This document shows positions 52,928 through 64,000 of a DNA stretch of 64,000 bases, piece after piece. The notes below the pieces were generated by a model. That model saw only the letters and a list, made by a program, of their open reading frames with translations, was not told the DNA's origin and searched no databases. A program made the translations under genes and the position numbers. Each line of letters starts with the position of its first letter. Position 1 is the stretch's first letter. The DNA comes from Zingiber officinale (taxonomy: Eukaryota > Streptophyta > Magnoliopsida > Zingiberales > Zingiberaceae): assembly GCF_018446385.1 (NCBI RefSeq), contig NC_056004.1, positions 7,282,767 through 7,346,766 on the forward strand. The letters run 5' to 3'.

Positions 52928-54731
52928 TGTTAGTCAGAGCCCTAGAGCCAATCATTTGATGATTGTATTATGGACTTATTGTATCATATTCTTATATAAA
53001 TAAAGGCATTTGGTTTTTGGTTATTATGCTTACTTGTATTGGTGCCAAATAAACTAAGTATAATAACGTCCTTGAGTAGAAGGTTCTTACCTATATCAAT
53101 CGATTGGTTGAATCGATAATGAGATGATAGGGGAAAAACTACTCTTAATCATTCCTAGTCGAGTATTAACATTCAGGGACAATGTTAATGCAATAAGACT
53201 AGCAGGTAGGTCAACTCAATGACTTGATCTCATAAGTCATGGATATAGAGATATCAAGTTGACACATGGGTATGCATTAGAGAATGTATACTGAATGACC
53301 CGCCATAAGAAAGTATCATGGATCATTATATGAGTGTCATATATACTTTCTCATGTGGCTATTAGTATGACTACTAATCCTTAGACCTGAAGTCACCATG
53401 GTTCCCTACATAAGGAGTTATGTACTTTGGTATCGTCAAACATCATCCATAACTGGGTGGACTATAAAGGCGATTACTGGGTATGTAACGAATTATGCAG
53501 AGGGATGTGAGTGATGTAGATGAGATCTATCCCTCCTATATGACGGGGGCGACATCTATATTCTTGATAGAGTGAGACCACGAAAGTGCATGGCCATGCC
53601 CAGATGAGTCAATATAAGATATTGAGCTCCTTTTATTGAGTGAGTATACTTGGAGTTCAAGATTTATATTGATTAGAGGATGACACGGTATATGCCTCAC
53701 ATTGATCAATCTAGATGTCAAGGATAGAAGGACACTTGCCATATTTTGTGAGGAGTCACAATTAGTAGTCACAAGGTGATGTTGGATCTCAACATTCTTG
53801 TAACTTGGGTAGTAATGATGTGTTGCTAGATACTGCTGATTACTTATGCTCCTAAATGGGTTTAGGGGCATTGCCAACGTTACAAGAATCTATAGGGTCA
53901 CACACTAAGGACAATTAGATGGAGATTAAGTTCATATGATGAACCAAGAGGATTAGATTCATTTGATGAATCAAATTGGATTAAGAGAAATCCTAATTGG
54001 GCTAATTGAGTTGGACTCAAGTTGATTCATGTGTTCAATGATTCTAATTTAGATTATGACTCATTGAATTAATTTAATTAAATGAATTAGATTCATTATA
54101 TTAAATTGGCTTGAATTAAATGGTTGGATTAGATCAACCATGAGAGAGATTAAGTCAAGTTTGACTTGACTTTATGCCACATCATTTGTGACTTGGCATT
54201 AAGTGGCCAATGATGATGTGCCACATCATCATGTTTAGCACATGTGTGTGCCACCTCATGGAGGTTACAAATTCCCCCTTTAATGGCCACTTAATGCAAA
54301 ATGGAGGTTACAATTCTTGAAAGTGGCCGGCCACTTTTGTAGTGAATGAAATTATGATTTTTCATTCAAGGCTTATTTACATCATCTTCTTCCTCCTCAA
54401 GGTTTCTTCTTGCTCTCCCTCTCCTCTCTTGGCCGAACCTTACCAAGGTGCTAGCACACCTTTGCGTTAGGTTTCTCCACCTAGTTTGTTCATGTGGATA
54501 CTTCTAGAGGATTGTCTACATTGACAATCTTGAGATCCGGCACTTTAGACGAGTGGGATTCATGAAGGGCACGCATCAAGGGTAAAGGATCTTCTCCTAG
54601 TGTATATCTAGATGTTAAGAAACTCGTACTCATATTTTTGTTTTATTTTACTTCGCACGGATCCGGTGGCTTGGGGTTTCGGGGTTTTCGCAACGTGAAA
54701 AAGCGGTTTTCGCTGCCCGAAAAACCAAACA
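52928..54731 (+). mobile_element. Solo LTR of Angela-type copia in E pol
   Basis: TGTTAGTCAGAGCCC to CCAAACA, 1804 bp, flanked by AAGAA on both sides (52923-52927 and 54732-54736). No internal region. Joining the flanks restores the E polyprotein between protease and integrase. Confidence 0.92.
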
Positions 54732-55930
54732 AAGAAAGGCTTTTCTTTTGTAATAAAGAAAAAATATTATTCTATTTATTTAAAAGATATGTTCTATTGT
54801 AGTGCACCTCTAATGAACGGACTCTACATTCTAGACTTAGAGAACCTCATCTATAACATAAGTACCAAAAGGTTCAAGTCAAATGAAATGAACCGAACCT
54901 ATCTCTGGCATTGTCGCTTATGTCATATAAATGAGAATCGCTTATCCCAGCTCCATAAAAATGGTTTGCTAGACTCATTTGATTTTGAATTATATGAGAC
55001 ATGTGAGTCATGCCTACTGGGTAAGATGACCAAGACTCCCTTTAGTGGACACAGTGAAAGAGCAACTGACTTGTTAGGACTTATACATAGTGATGTATGT
55101 GGCCCTTTCAATGCCACTGTCAGAGGTGGTTATAGGTACTTTATTACATTTACTGATGACTTCAGTAGATATGGTTATGTGTATCTGATGACACATAAGT
55201 CACAATCCTTTGAAAAGTTTAAAGAATTCTAAAATGAAGTACAAAATCAGCTAGGCAAGAGTATTAAAATACTTCGATCATATCGAGGTGGTGAATACCT
55301 TAGCCATGAGTTTCGTCACTATCTAGCTGGTGTTGATTTTATCCCAACTCACTCCTCCTGGAACATCACAATGGAATGGTGTATCTGAAAGGAGGAATCG
55401 TACCCAATTAGATATGGTACGATCTATGATGAGTCACACAGATCTTCCTATATGTTTTTGGGGATATGCTCTAGACACAGCAGCCTTCACACTTAATTGT
55501 GTTCCATCCAAAGCTGTGATAAAGACACCATATAGGATATGGACTGGGAGAGATGCCTAGGTGTCTTTTATGAGGATTTGGGGTTGTGAGGCTTACGTTC
55601 GACGTCAAGTCTCGGACAAACTAGGACCCAAATCCGATAAGTGCTATTTTATTGGATATCCCAAGGAAACGAAGGGATATTACTTCTACATTCTCAGTCA
55701 ACACAAAGTGTTTGTGGCTAAGACTGGGGTATTTCTAGAAAAAGGACTTTGTTTCTAGAAAAACTAGTCGGAGTACGTTCGATCTTGAAGAAGTTCAAGA
55801 TATGGACCATAACACTGAAGCCTTGATGGAAGTTGAACTGGAACCACAAAGTGTTGTGGATGATGAGATTGTTCCATAAGGAGTTGAGGAAGAACAACAA
55901 GTTCAAGTAGACCTACCTCTTCGCAGGTCT
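54732..55930 (+). pseudogene. Integrase of element E
   Basis: Pre-integrase block then the zinc finger LWHCRLCHINENRL with CESCLLGK (His and Cys pairs kept). Core: first Asp in LIHSDVCGPF, TDDFSRYGYVYLM, then RSYRGGEYLS, where Tyr replaces the second catalytic Asp. A stop (near 55230) and a frameshift (near 55365) precede NGVSERRNRTQLDMVRSMMS, which keeps the catalytic Glu. A further stop follows RIWTGRDA at 55558. The C-terminal region reads WGCEAYVRRQVSDKLGPKSD. Confidence 0.9.
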
Positions 55931-56781
55931 GATAGGGTACGTCGTCAGCCTGAGAGATACTCATTTCTCATGTCTGACCATGATGACGTTATGCTCATTG
56001 AGAATGAGCCTGCCTCCTATCAGGAAGCTGTGATGAGACCAGATTCTGAGAAATGGCTAGAGGCCATGAGATCCGAGATGGAATCCATGTACACCAACCA
56101 AGTATGGAATTTGGTTGATCCACCTGAAGGCGTCAAACCCATTGGGTGTAAGTGGGTCTTTAGAAGAAAGACTGACATGGATGGACTTATTACCTATAAG
56201 GGTCGCTTGGTAGCTAAAGGTTTCAAGCAAATTCATGGTATTGACTATGATGAAACTTTTTCTCTAGTAGCGATGTTTAAGTCCATTCGGATCATGCTTG
56301 CTATTGCAGCATACCACGATTATGAGATCTGGCAGATGGATGTCAAAACCACGTTTCTGAATGGAAACTTGCTCAAGGATGTATACATGACACAACCTGA
56401 GGGTTTTGTAGATCCATAGTATACTGGCAGAGTATGCAAGCTACTTAAGTCCATTTATGGACTAAAGCAAGCTTCTCAGAGCTGGAATCTTTGATTCGAT
56501 GATGTGATCAAATAGTTTGGTTTCATCAATAATGAAGATGAACCCTGTTTCTACAAGAAGGTCGGTGGGAACACAGTTGTCTTCCTTGTATTGTATGTGG
56601 ATGACATACTACTCATTGGAAATGACATCCCTTTGCTGCAGTCTGTAAAGACTTGGCTGGGAAATTGTTTCTCAATAAAGGCCTTAGGTGAAGCAGCCTG
56701 TATTGTAGGCATAAAGATCTATAGAGATAGATCTAAGGGATTGCTTGGCCTAAGTCAAAGTACATATATTGACACGGTATT
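55931..56781 (+). pseudogene. Reverse transcriptase of element E, truncated by F
   Basis: NQVWNLVDPPEGVKPIGCKW, AKGFKQIHGIDYDETF, MDVKTTFLNGNL with the first Asp, a stop after PEGFVDP (56417), degraded sequence with more stops to 56590, then YVDDILLIGND, the catalytic pair. It breaks off at TYIDTV where F is inserted (left flank GTATT, 56777-56781). RNase H and the E 3' LTR would lie beyond the right edge. Confidence 0.88.
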
Positions 56782-58509
56782 TGTTAGTTAGAGCCCTAGA
56801 GCCAATCATATGATGATTGTTGTATGGACTCGATGTCTCATACTCTTATATATATTAATAAAGGCATTTCTTTATGGTTATTAAACTTACTTATATTGGT
56901 GCCAAATAATTAAGTATAATAGTGTCCTTGAGTAGAAGGTTCTTATCTATATCAATCAATTGGTTGAATTGATAGTGAGATGAAATAGAGAACACTACTC
57001 TTAATCATTCCTAGTAAAGTATTAACATTCAGGGACAATGTTAATGCGATGAGACTAGCATGTAGGTCAACTCGATGACTTGATCTCACAAGTCATGGAT
57101 ATAGAGATATCAATTTGACACATGGGTATGCATTGGAGAATGTATACTGAATGACCCGCCATGAGAAAGTATCATGGATCGTTATATGAGTATTATATAC
57201 TTTCTCATGTGACTATTAGTATGACTATCAGTTCTTGGAACTGAAGTTACCATGGTTCCTTACATAAGGAGTTGCATACTTTGGCTTCTTCAAACATCAC
57301 CCGTAATTGGGTGGACTATAAAGGCGATTACTGGGTATGTAACAAATTATGCGGAGGGATGTGAGTGATGTAGATGGGATCTATCCCTCCTATATGATGG
57401 GAGAGATATCATGATTCTTGATAGAGTGAGACCACTAAATACATGGTCATGCCCAAATGAGTCAATATGAGATATTGAGCTCATTTGATTATAGTGAGTC
57501 TACTTGGGGTTCAAGACATAGATTGATTAGAGGATGACACGGTCTATGCCTCAATTGATCAATCTAGATGTCAAGGATAGAAGGACATTGTCACATATTG
57601 TGAGAGTCACAATTAGTAGTCACAATGGTGATGTTGGATCTCAACATTCTTGTAACTTGGGTAGTAATGATGTGTTGCTAGATATCGCTCATTACTTATG
57701 CTTCTAAATGGGATTAGGAGCATTGCCAACGTTACAAGAACCTATAGGGTCACACACAAAGGGCAATTAGATGGAGATTAGGTTCATATGATGGACCAAG
57801 AGGATTAGGTTCATGTGATGGACCAAATTGGATTAAGAGTAATCCAAATTAGATTAATTGAGTAAGACTCGATTAAGTTAGACTTGAGTTAGACTCAAGT
57901 GAGGCTTAATGATGATATTCATTGAATTTTGAATTCAATGATAAATGGTGACATTTATTGATTTATGAATTCAATTTGAATATTAGATTCAAATTTTGAT
58001 TAGAAGAGGAGTTTCAAAATGGCCATTTAATGAAGAATGAATATTCATTAAATACTCTTTAAGACTCATTAATGGGGCTCATTAATGGAGTTAATGAGCA
58101 TTAAGTATTTTCGTTAGATGAAAATTCTTAAGCCAATTTTACTCTTATTTTTCATTACGAATCATCATTATTCTCCCTCTCTTCTAGTTCTCTCCCTCTC
58201 CTCCATTGCCGAGCCACCCAAGAGTGCTAACACACTCTAAGTGGTTTTTTTTCAACACCTATTGTTCGTGTGGATACATTTAGAGGAGTGTACGCTTGAC
58301 ACTCTCGAGATTCGGCAACCTTTTGGACGAGCGGGATAAGCGAAGGGCTTCGCAACAAGGGTAATGCTTCTTATTCATGTAGATCTATGGTAGATCTAGG
58401 TTAGAAACATGTACATGATTTATTTTATATATCTTCGCACGGATCTGTGGCAAAACTTCGAGGTTTCCGCAACGCAAAAAGCGGTTTTTGCGGCTCAAAA
58501 GTCTCAACA
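56782..58509 (+). mobile_element. 5' LTR of Angela-type copia element F
   Basis: TGTTAGTTAGAGCCC to CTCAACA, 1728 bp, followed by a primer site, so this is the 5' end of another family member and not the 3' LTR of E. Differs from the solo LTRs mostly after about 57850. Confidence 0.92.
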
Positions 58510-58510
58510 G

Positions 58511-58522
58511 TGGTATCAGAGC
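58511..58522 (+). other. Primer binding site of F
   Basis: TGGTATCAGAGC one base after the LTR end. Confidence 0.93.
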
Positions 58523-59247
58523 CAAGTTCGAAGCATGTATAAGTTTGTATTTCATTTTTATGAAAAATATTTCAGATCTGTAAGTTTATGTAAGTTTGTT
58601 ATTTTTATAGATTTTGTGAGTATTTTTCTCGTAGAAGCGAAGCAACAAGTGCTTGGACACTTGTAGGTTTCGACTATCGAGAAAAACCTTCCGAAATGGC
58701 AAGGTCTCACCCAAATCATTTTGGGATGGCGGATTAAGGTGCTATTAGATCAAGATGGGACACACGCGAGAAGGGGCACTGCCCCTAACCCCGCAAGGGG
58801 CATTGTCCCATGATCGCGCCCGAAAACTGCTAAACGGGACCGCCGGGAAGTTGTGACTCATAAAATCGATAAAATCAGTAGTAAAATTATAGAAATTTAT
58901 ATAAAATACATAATTTAGAATTATGTTTGATTTTGTGATGGTCATGGCCCAAAACCCCAATATGATTGGTTAAAATGTGTTGTAATTAATAATATGGCCT
59001 GCGCGCCATTTTTGTGTTGTGTGTGTTGTATTGATATGCGACCTGCGTGTCGTACCTTTTCTTTTATATTCTTGGTGTAAATAGAATTTAGACTCGAATG
59101 TAACTCGAGTTTCAAATTTGTAATGTAGAAAATGAAGCGGTGGAAGGTCCACTCAAGAAGAAGTTACGAGGAGGGTGATTTCAACACATGGCGGTCAAAG
59201 GGAGGCACTTGAAGAAGTCGTTGACCCTAGGTTGACCATCCAATCTT
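58523..59247 (+). other. Leader of element F, cut by B
   Basis: Colinear with the E leader from 14836, including the GCCCC-GGGGC hairpin at 58781-58801. Interrupted by element B after CCAATCTT. No gene. Confidence 0.85.
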
Positions 59248-60419
59248 TGTTGGATCGAGATGCGCTAGAGGGGGGGTGAATAGCTCTCGTGGCTTTCACT
59301 CGTTTTAGATTCGTAAAACTCGAGTAATAAACGCAGCGGAAATAGAAACAATCACACAGAGGAACACAAGTATTTACTTGGTTCGGAGCCTGTGGCGACT
59401 CCTACTCCAAGGCCCACGTTCATTGAACGTTTACTTTGGGCAACACTTATATTTCATAAAATTATTACAAGTTGAGTACAATTGAAAGCTATAATAAAAG
59501 TTATACTGACAACAAAAGGCTAAATCTGAAGCTCCGGGTTGTCGGGATGTTGCTACAGCACTTCTGGAATGTTTCTTGAGTAGCACGTTGAAGAAGGACA
59601 ACTTTTTGATTGATGATTCAAGCTGCTACTCGAACACCTCTTTTATACACTGCTGGAGGTGCCTCCAAGCCTGTCCAAGGTGCCTCCAGGCCTCCCGAGT
59701 CGCCCGCGTGGATCAGCATAGAACTGGTCGCAACTTATCTATTGAAGGTACCTCTAAGCCCCTCCAAGGTTCCTCCAACCTCTGGTCCAAGGTGCCTCCA
59801 GCTCCATCTGAGGCGCCTCCAAGCCTGCTGCGCAGCCAACTTCTACCTTGCACCCGAGGCACCTCCAAGCTCCATGGAGGCGCCTCGGACACTGTTTATC
59901 TGAGGCTCAACCTTGTTCTTTTGTACCTGCAAGACATGTTAGACCCAAAACACAAGCATGTCCTGCAATACAAAAGTTAGCACATATAATATCATAAATA
60001 TAAAGTTTGACAGTCATCGGACTGTCTGGTTCTGACTTCGAATTTCCTACCGGAAACCCTAAGTCGAACCGATGCCTACTGTTCCCTCTTCTGGGGAACT
60101 CATCCTCACCTACTCCACTCAGGAGAGTTAACTTTTCCAGTTTGATCCTCCAGATCGACTGGACTTTTGCTCAGCGTCCGTTGCTTTCGGTCTTCATGCT
60201 GGACGCCCGATCCATGACCCGTCCAGACTTCCCGCATAGGGTTACCACCCCCTATGACCTATGATTACCACCCCCCTAGGGTTTTCCCCTTGCCTAACCG
60301 CAGCTAGGCTTTCCTGAAACACTCAATCATACACATTAGATAACAATTAAACTTAACTTTGAATCCCTTTGCCATTATCAAAACTTGAGTTCGATCGTCG
60401 GATTCTTCCCGCACCAATA
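59248..60419 (-). mobile_element. 3' LTR of B
   Basis: TGTTGGATCG to CACCAATA (final CA changed to TA), 1172 bp. TATA box GTATAAAAGAGG on the minus strand near 59640-59651. GGCGCC-type array at about 59650-59900, with many units decayed to GGTGCC. Confidence 0.9.
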
Positions 60420-61620
60420 ATCTCCCCCTTTTTTATTATGGCAACTGAAATTCAAAGTTAAGTAACAAAATGAAATAAATATAAGCATAAAATAGCACAA
60501 GTATAAATAAAAGATGAGCACATTTAAAGCTCCCCCTTAAAATAATTTCTTTTTATTTTAAATTTTCTTTAATTTCTTTTGAATTTCCTTATACTCTTCC
60601 GCTTTGCCATATATCAAAATAAATAAGAGAGTAAAATGAGTATAGACATAAACACTTAGCTCTTTAAAATAAGTTTTCTTGTAAATATTTAGCTAAGTTA
60701 GAAGACAATTTGCCATAAGTTTGGAACCATAATTTTTCAAGGATTTTAAAATCTAAGTTTCAGAAGTAATTTTTAAAATTTTCAAATAATTCCCAAAGTA
60801 TGCTTTTAAAAGATTTTTCAAAGCATTTTGAAATATTTAAATGAAATTTTTAAATAAGTTTTAGAAATAATTTTCAAAGGATTTTAAAATAAGTTTTTGA
60901 AATAATTTTTCAAGGATTTTAAAATAAGTTTTTGAAATTATTTTTCAAAGGATTTTAAAATGGGTTGGAAATTGATTTTTAAAGAGTTTTTTTAAAAATA
61001 ATTTTAAAATAATTTTTAAAATGATTTTTCAAATAATTTTTGAAGATTTTTTAAAATGATTTTTCAAATAATTTTTAAAGAATTTTTAAAATGATTTTCA
61101 AATAATTTTTAAAGAATTTTTAAAATGATTTTTCAAATAATTTTTTAAAGTGATTTTTTAAAAGGTTTTCAAAATATTTTTAAAGAATTTTTAAAATGAT
61201 TTTTCAAATAATTTTTAAAGAATTTTTAAAATGATTTTTCAAATAATTTTTAAAGAATTTTTAAAATATTTTTAAAATAATTTTTAAAGAATTTTTAAAA
61301 GGTTTTTCAAATAATTTTTAAATGTTTTTGAAATAAATTTTAAAGAATTTTTAAAAGATTTTTCAAAAGATTTTCAAATAATTTTTAAACAATTTTTAAA
61401 AGGTTTTTCAAATAATTTTTTAAAAAATTTTTAAAAGATTTTTCAAATTATTTTTAAAGAATTTTTTAAAAGATTTTTCAAAAGATTTTCAAATAATTTT
61501 TAAAGGATTTTTCAAAAGATTTTTTAAAAAGGTTTTTCAAATAATTTTTAAAGAATTTTTTAAAATGATTTTGTTGATTTTAATTAAATTTGATTAAATT
61601 TTGAACAGTTTGAATTTATT
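60420..61620 (-). repeat. Polypurine tract, short 3' UTR and minisatellite of B
   Basis: Plus-strand ATCTCCCCCTTTTTT at 60420-60434 is the polypurine tract. The array at about 60720-61580 is built on TTTTTCAAATAATTTTTAAA and GAATTTTTAAAATG with an irregular 25-40 bp period. No gene. Confidence 0.85.
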
Positions 61621-62003
61621 TGAACCTAGATTCATCTCACCCGATTCTAATTTATCAATCAGGTAATCTTAAGTAATTTTGTAAGATGGTTATCTTTAAT
61701 TTATGTTATTTCTAAGAATTAATTTACATTTGAGTTAAACTTAGTTTTTCCAATTAGTCAATTAAATATGTCTTTCCAAGATTGATTCCCTGGTCAGGGC
61801 GAGGCTCTAGGCCTTATTAGGTATGAGATTATCCACCCCTTGCTAGACAGAATCGCTCAAAGAAATATATATTTAATTTTCTTTTTGAAACTTCTAGATT
61901 TAACTAGCTAGTGTAAATTACGCCTAGATCCTTAAGCTATCCTAGTCTAAGCATGTATATTGCAAGGAAAATAAATAAACAAGCATTAATCAATTTTATC
62001 TAT
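61621..62003 (-). other. Spacer downstream of B gag
   Basis: Non-coding; its block TCATCTCACCCGATTC and the following AATCAGG match the spacer of A near 37245, showing that this is the gag-proximal half of the spacer. Confidence 0.7.
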
Positions 62004-63644
62004 TTATTGAGATAGTTTTTCTATTAGCTCCCCTGGATCATAGTCTCGATATGGTCTATCAAGGAAATGGATCTGATCCTTGAGGACCCAATAGTGACCA
62101 GGTCCAACTTGATTAACCAAGTTGGACTTTGGCACCCATGATTGGACAATTTTTCTCTTATTTCTATTAACTAAGGATAGATATGCCTTGTATTTTCTTT
62201 TGGTTTTAAACCCAAGTCCGAATTTGTTGAAAACAGCTCGCTGTTTTCCAAGAATCAAATCAAGATACTTAGAACCCAGGGTGAACCGTTCAAATGTGTC
62301 CTTGAGTTTTTTAATTAGAGTTTTCAAATTAGAATTCTCTTCCTCAAGTTGTTGGACTTGAGTTGAGTTTCCAATTTGAACTGGCTCAGTAAAGGAACTC
62401 GAGTCAGTTGCTTCCTTAAGGATTGTTACCTCCTTTAGAAGTGACTTGACCTGGACGTTGGATTTAGCCAACTTCTTTAATAAATAAGACACTAAATTCT
62501 TTAATTCATCTAATTGAGTTTCGGCGAGTAGCGAACTTACAGTGGGGTTCGGTCCTTCGGAAATGGATGCGGATCCGTGGCTTCGCTCGGACTCAGTGTC
62601 TGACTCGCTCTCGGTTTCAGACTCGAACTCGGACTCGGTTTCGATGATGTTTGCTTGCACTGGTAACGCGAGGAAGCTCGACGGTTCTTCTTCATCAGTC
62701 TCGGATTCGTCTGATGACTCCGACCAAGTTGCTTTCAATGCATTCTTTCTCCGTTGCTTTTTGTTTGGGCAATCCGGCTTGTAGTGCCCCTTCTGATTAC
62801 AGCCGTAGCAGGTGACTCCAAATTTGTCCTTCGGGTTTGTTTGAGTCGCCTTCTTATTTCTGCAGATCCTTCGTACGAGCCTTAATAGCTCAGAAACAAT
62901 CTCGTCGTCATCTTCCGATTCATCTTTGGTTTCGGGTTTGGTTTTGTGCTTTGCTTTTGTTTCCTGGGTTCTGCTTGTACCTGCAACCAAAGCAACACCC
63001 TTCTCGACCGGGCGTGCATTAGTCTGCTCATGCAATTTGAAATCAGAAAAAAGTTCATCAAGTTTAATTAAAGATAAATCCTTGAAAACTTTGTAGGCAT
63101 CTACCATTGATGCCCATAATGTATTCCTCAGAAAGGCATTAAGCGCGTACCTTATTACGTCGTGATTTTCTATTCTCTGGTCGATCGCGTGAAGGCCGTT
63201 AAGGAGGTCCTGGATGCGCGCATGCAGCTGGCTCGTCGTCTCACTTTCCAGTATTTTGATGTTATATAATTTATTTAAAATTAAGTCGCGTTTATTTACC
63301 TTAACGTCGGGAGTGCCCTCGTGCAGCTCAATTAGCTTTTCCCATAGCTCTTTTGCGCTTGAGAATGGTCCGACTCTGTTTAGTTCTTCTTTTGTTAACC
63401 CTCATTGTAGCATGCAAGTTGCTTTAGCATCGGCTTCAACCTTCTTCCTTATGCTGGTATCCCAGTTGATGCATGAAACTAGTTCTCTAGCGTCGTCACG
63501 TGGAAGTTCGAGACCAGTCTGGATAATAATCCACATCTCGACTTGCGTCTTAAGGTGATATTCCATCTGGTTTTCCAATATCCAAAATCGTCTCCGGTGA
63601 AAAGCGGGAGTCGGGCTGTACTGAAGCCTTCTTGGAGAGCCATG
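62004..63644 (-). pseudogene. Gag of element B
   Basis: ATG on the minus strand at 63644. The N-terminal part (63402-63600: MEYHLKTQVEMWIIIQTGLE, KKVEADAKATCMLQ) is shifted against the downstream frame. The long open part, 62004-63107 (367 residues), has the Gag C-terminal region MVDAYKVFKDLSLIKLDELF, a zinc knuckle with all ligands kept (CYGCNQKGHYKPDC), a Ser/Glu-rich segment, a coiled coil (LEEENSNLKTLIKKLKDTFE) and the conserved end WVPKSNLVNQ then PYRDYDPGE, finishing in its own stop after LIEKLSQ. The 63108-63400 stretch is Gag in another frame. Confidence 0.87.
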
Positions 63645-63887
63645 AAAGTAGAATCTCACGCACAAAGAAAAACAATGAAAAAGAATGTCCCAGGACTTAA
63701 TCCTGGATTAGTAGTGCGGGAAAAAGATAGAAATGAAAATTCACGAATTTTTAAAAAAATAATGATAAAATATTATTAAAAAATATTATTTCAAATTTTG
63801 CTAGATACGATATTTTGCTAATATGGACCAATGGTAAGAAGATGGCAATGAATTTTTTTGAAATTAATTTTGGAGGGAAAAAATGAA

Positions 63888-64000
63888 AGGCGTAAGAGGG
63901 GGGTGAATAGCGCTCGTGGCTTTCACTCGTTTCAGATTCGTAAAACTCGAGTAATAAACGCAGCGGAAATAGAAACAATCACACAGAGGAACCCAAGTAT
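63888..64000 (-). mobile_element. Start of 5' LTR of B, partial
   Basis: From GTAAGAGGGGGGTGAATAGC onwards it matches the beginning of the B 3' LTR at 59268. The first 20 or so bases (TGTTGGATCGAGATGCGC) are degraded. Confidence 0.8.

Larger units (their letters stand above)
59248..64000 (-). mobile_element. SIRE-type gag-only element B, cut by window edge
   Basis: 3' LTR at 59248-60419, polypurine tract, minisatellite, spacer, gag and the start of the 5' LTR from about 63888. Protease, integrase and reverse transcriptase are absent: the 3' UTR start (60434-60700) runs straight into the minisatellite that in A and C lies between gag and pol. No tRNA-Met primer site is recognisable at 63790-63890. 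Left flank ATCTT (59243-59247); the right TSD is off the window. Confidence 0.85.

Noticed and set aside
56782..58509. Interpretation as the 3' LTR of element E
   Set aside because: It is followed by a primer binding site and a leader, not preceded by a polypurine tract, and it interrupts the E reverse transcriptase. It is the 5' LTR of another element.
62122..63022. Plus-strand open frames over B gag
   Set aside because: They are shadows of the minus-strand Gag, caused by its acidic Ser/Glu-rich codons.
1..64000. Intact host gene, rRNA cluster or bacterial-type operon
   Set aside because: Every assignable stretch is a transposable element or a captured gene fragment; no complete host gene is seen.

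Overview
The window looks like flowering-plant nuclear DNA, and almost every base I can assign belongs to a transposable element. The evidence is chromovirus-type Ty3/gypsy and SIRE- and Angela-type Ty1/copia polyproteins, tRNA-Met primer binding sites, LTRs of 1.2 to 3.0 kb with 5-bp target duplications, and a CACTA transposon carrying intron-containing fragments of plant genes. I cannot name the species. I see no intact host gene, no true tRNA or rRNA gene and no CRISPR array.

Layout, reconstructed from target site duplications (TSDs). The oldest scaffold is one Angela/BARE-type copia element, called E here, on the + strand, visible from 11576 to 56781. Everything else sits in it or in its inserts. 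Its 5' LTR was hit by a gypsy LTR (G, ending 11575) and by a solo LTR of its own family (11608-13446, TSD GATTA). G was hit by a CACTA element (3135-10191, TSD GAT) and by a second, minus-strand gypsy LTR (H, 1-2758, running off the left edge). The gag of E was split by a SIRE-type copia element A on the minus strand (16557-52027, TSD GATGT). A was in turn hit by a large non-coding LTR element, a LARD (17459-23827, TSD GCGAT), by a chromovirus D (28186-36190, TSD CCTCT) and by a plus-strand SIRE-type element C (39293 to about 50216). Further right, E holds another solo LTR (52928-54731, TSD AAGAA) and the 5' LTR and leader of a sister element F (from 56782). F was hit by a gag-only SIRE-type element B (59248 to the right edge).

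Coding content. D keeps a single uninterrupted gag-pol frame, broken only by six stop codons. A keeps an open reverse transcriptase-RNase H. C, E and B are decayed by frameshifts, stops and deletions. The CACTA element carries exons, with introns, of the DNA primase large subunit and of a PDZ/rubredoxin protein resembling ENH1.

The most interesting signals are non-coding. (1) The SIRE-type elements carry a copy of the tRNA 3'-end sequence, complementary to their own primer site, in the 3' untranslated region. (2) An AT-rich minisatellite lies between gag and protease in all three SIRE-type elements, and in C it contains an inverted piece of the element's own LTR. (3) The gypsy LTRs appear to carry an internal intron and antisense tRNA-like modules. 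(4) Different LTR families have each built arrays on a different palindromic core. (5) The CACTA element amplified one primase exon in tandem.
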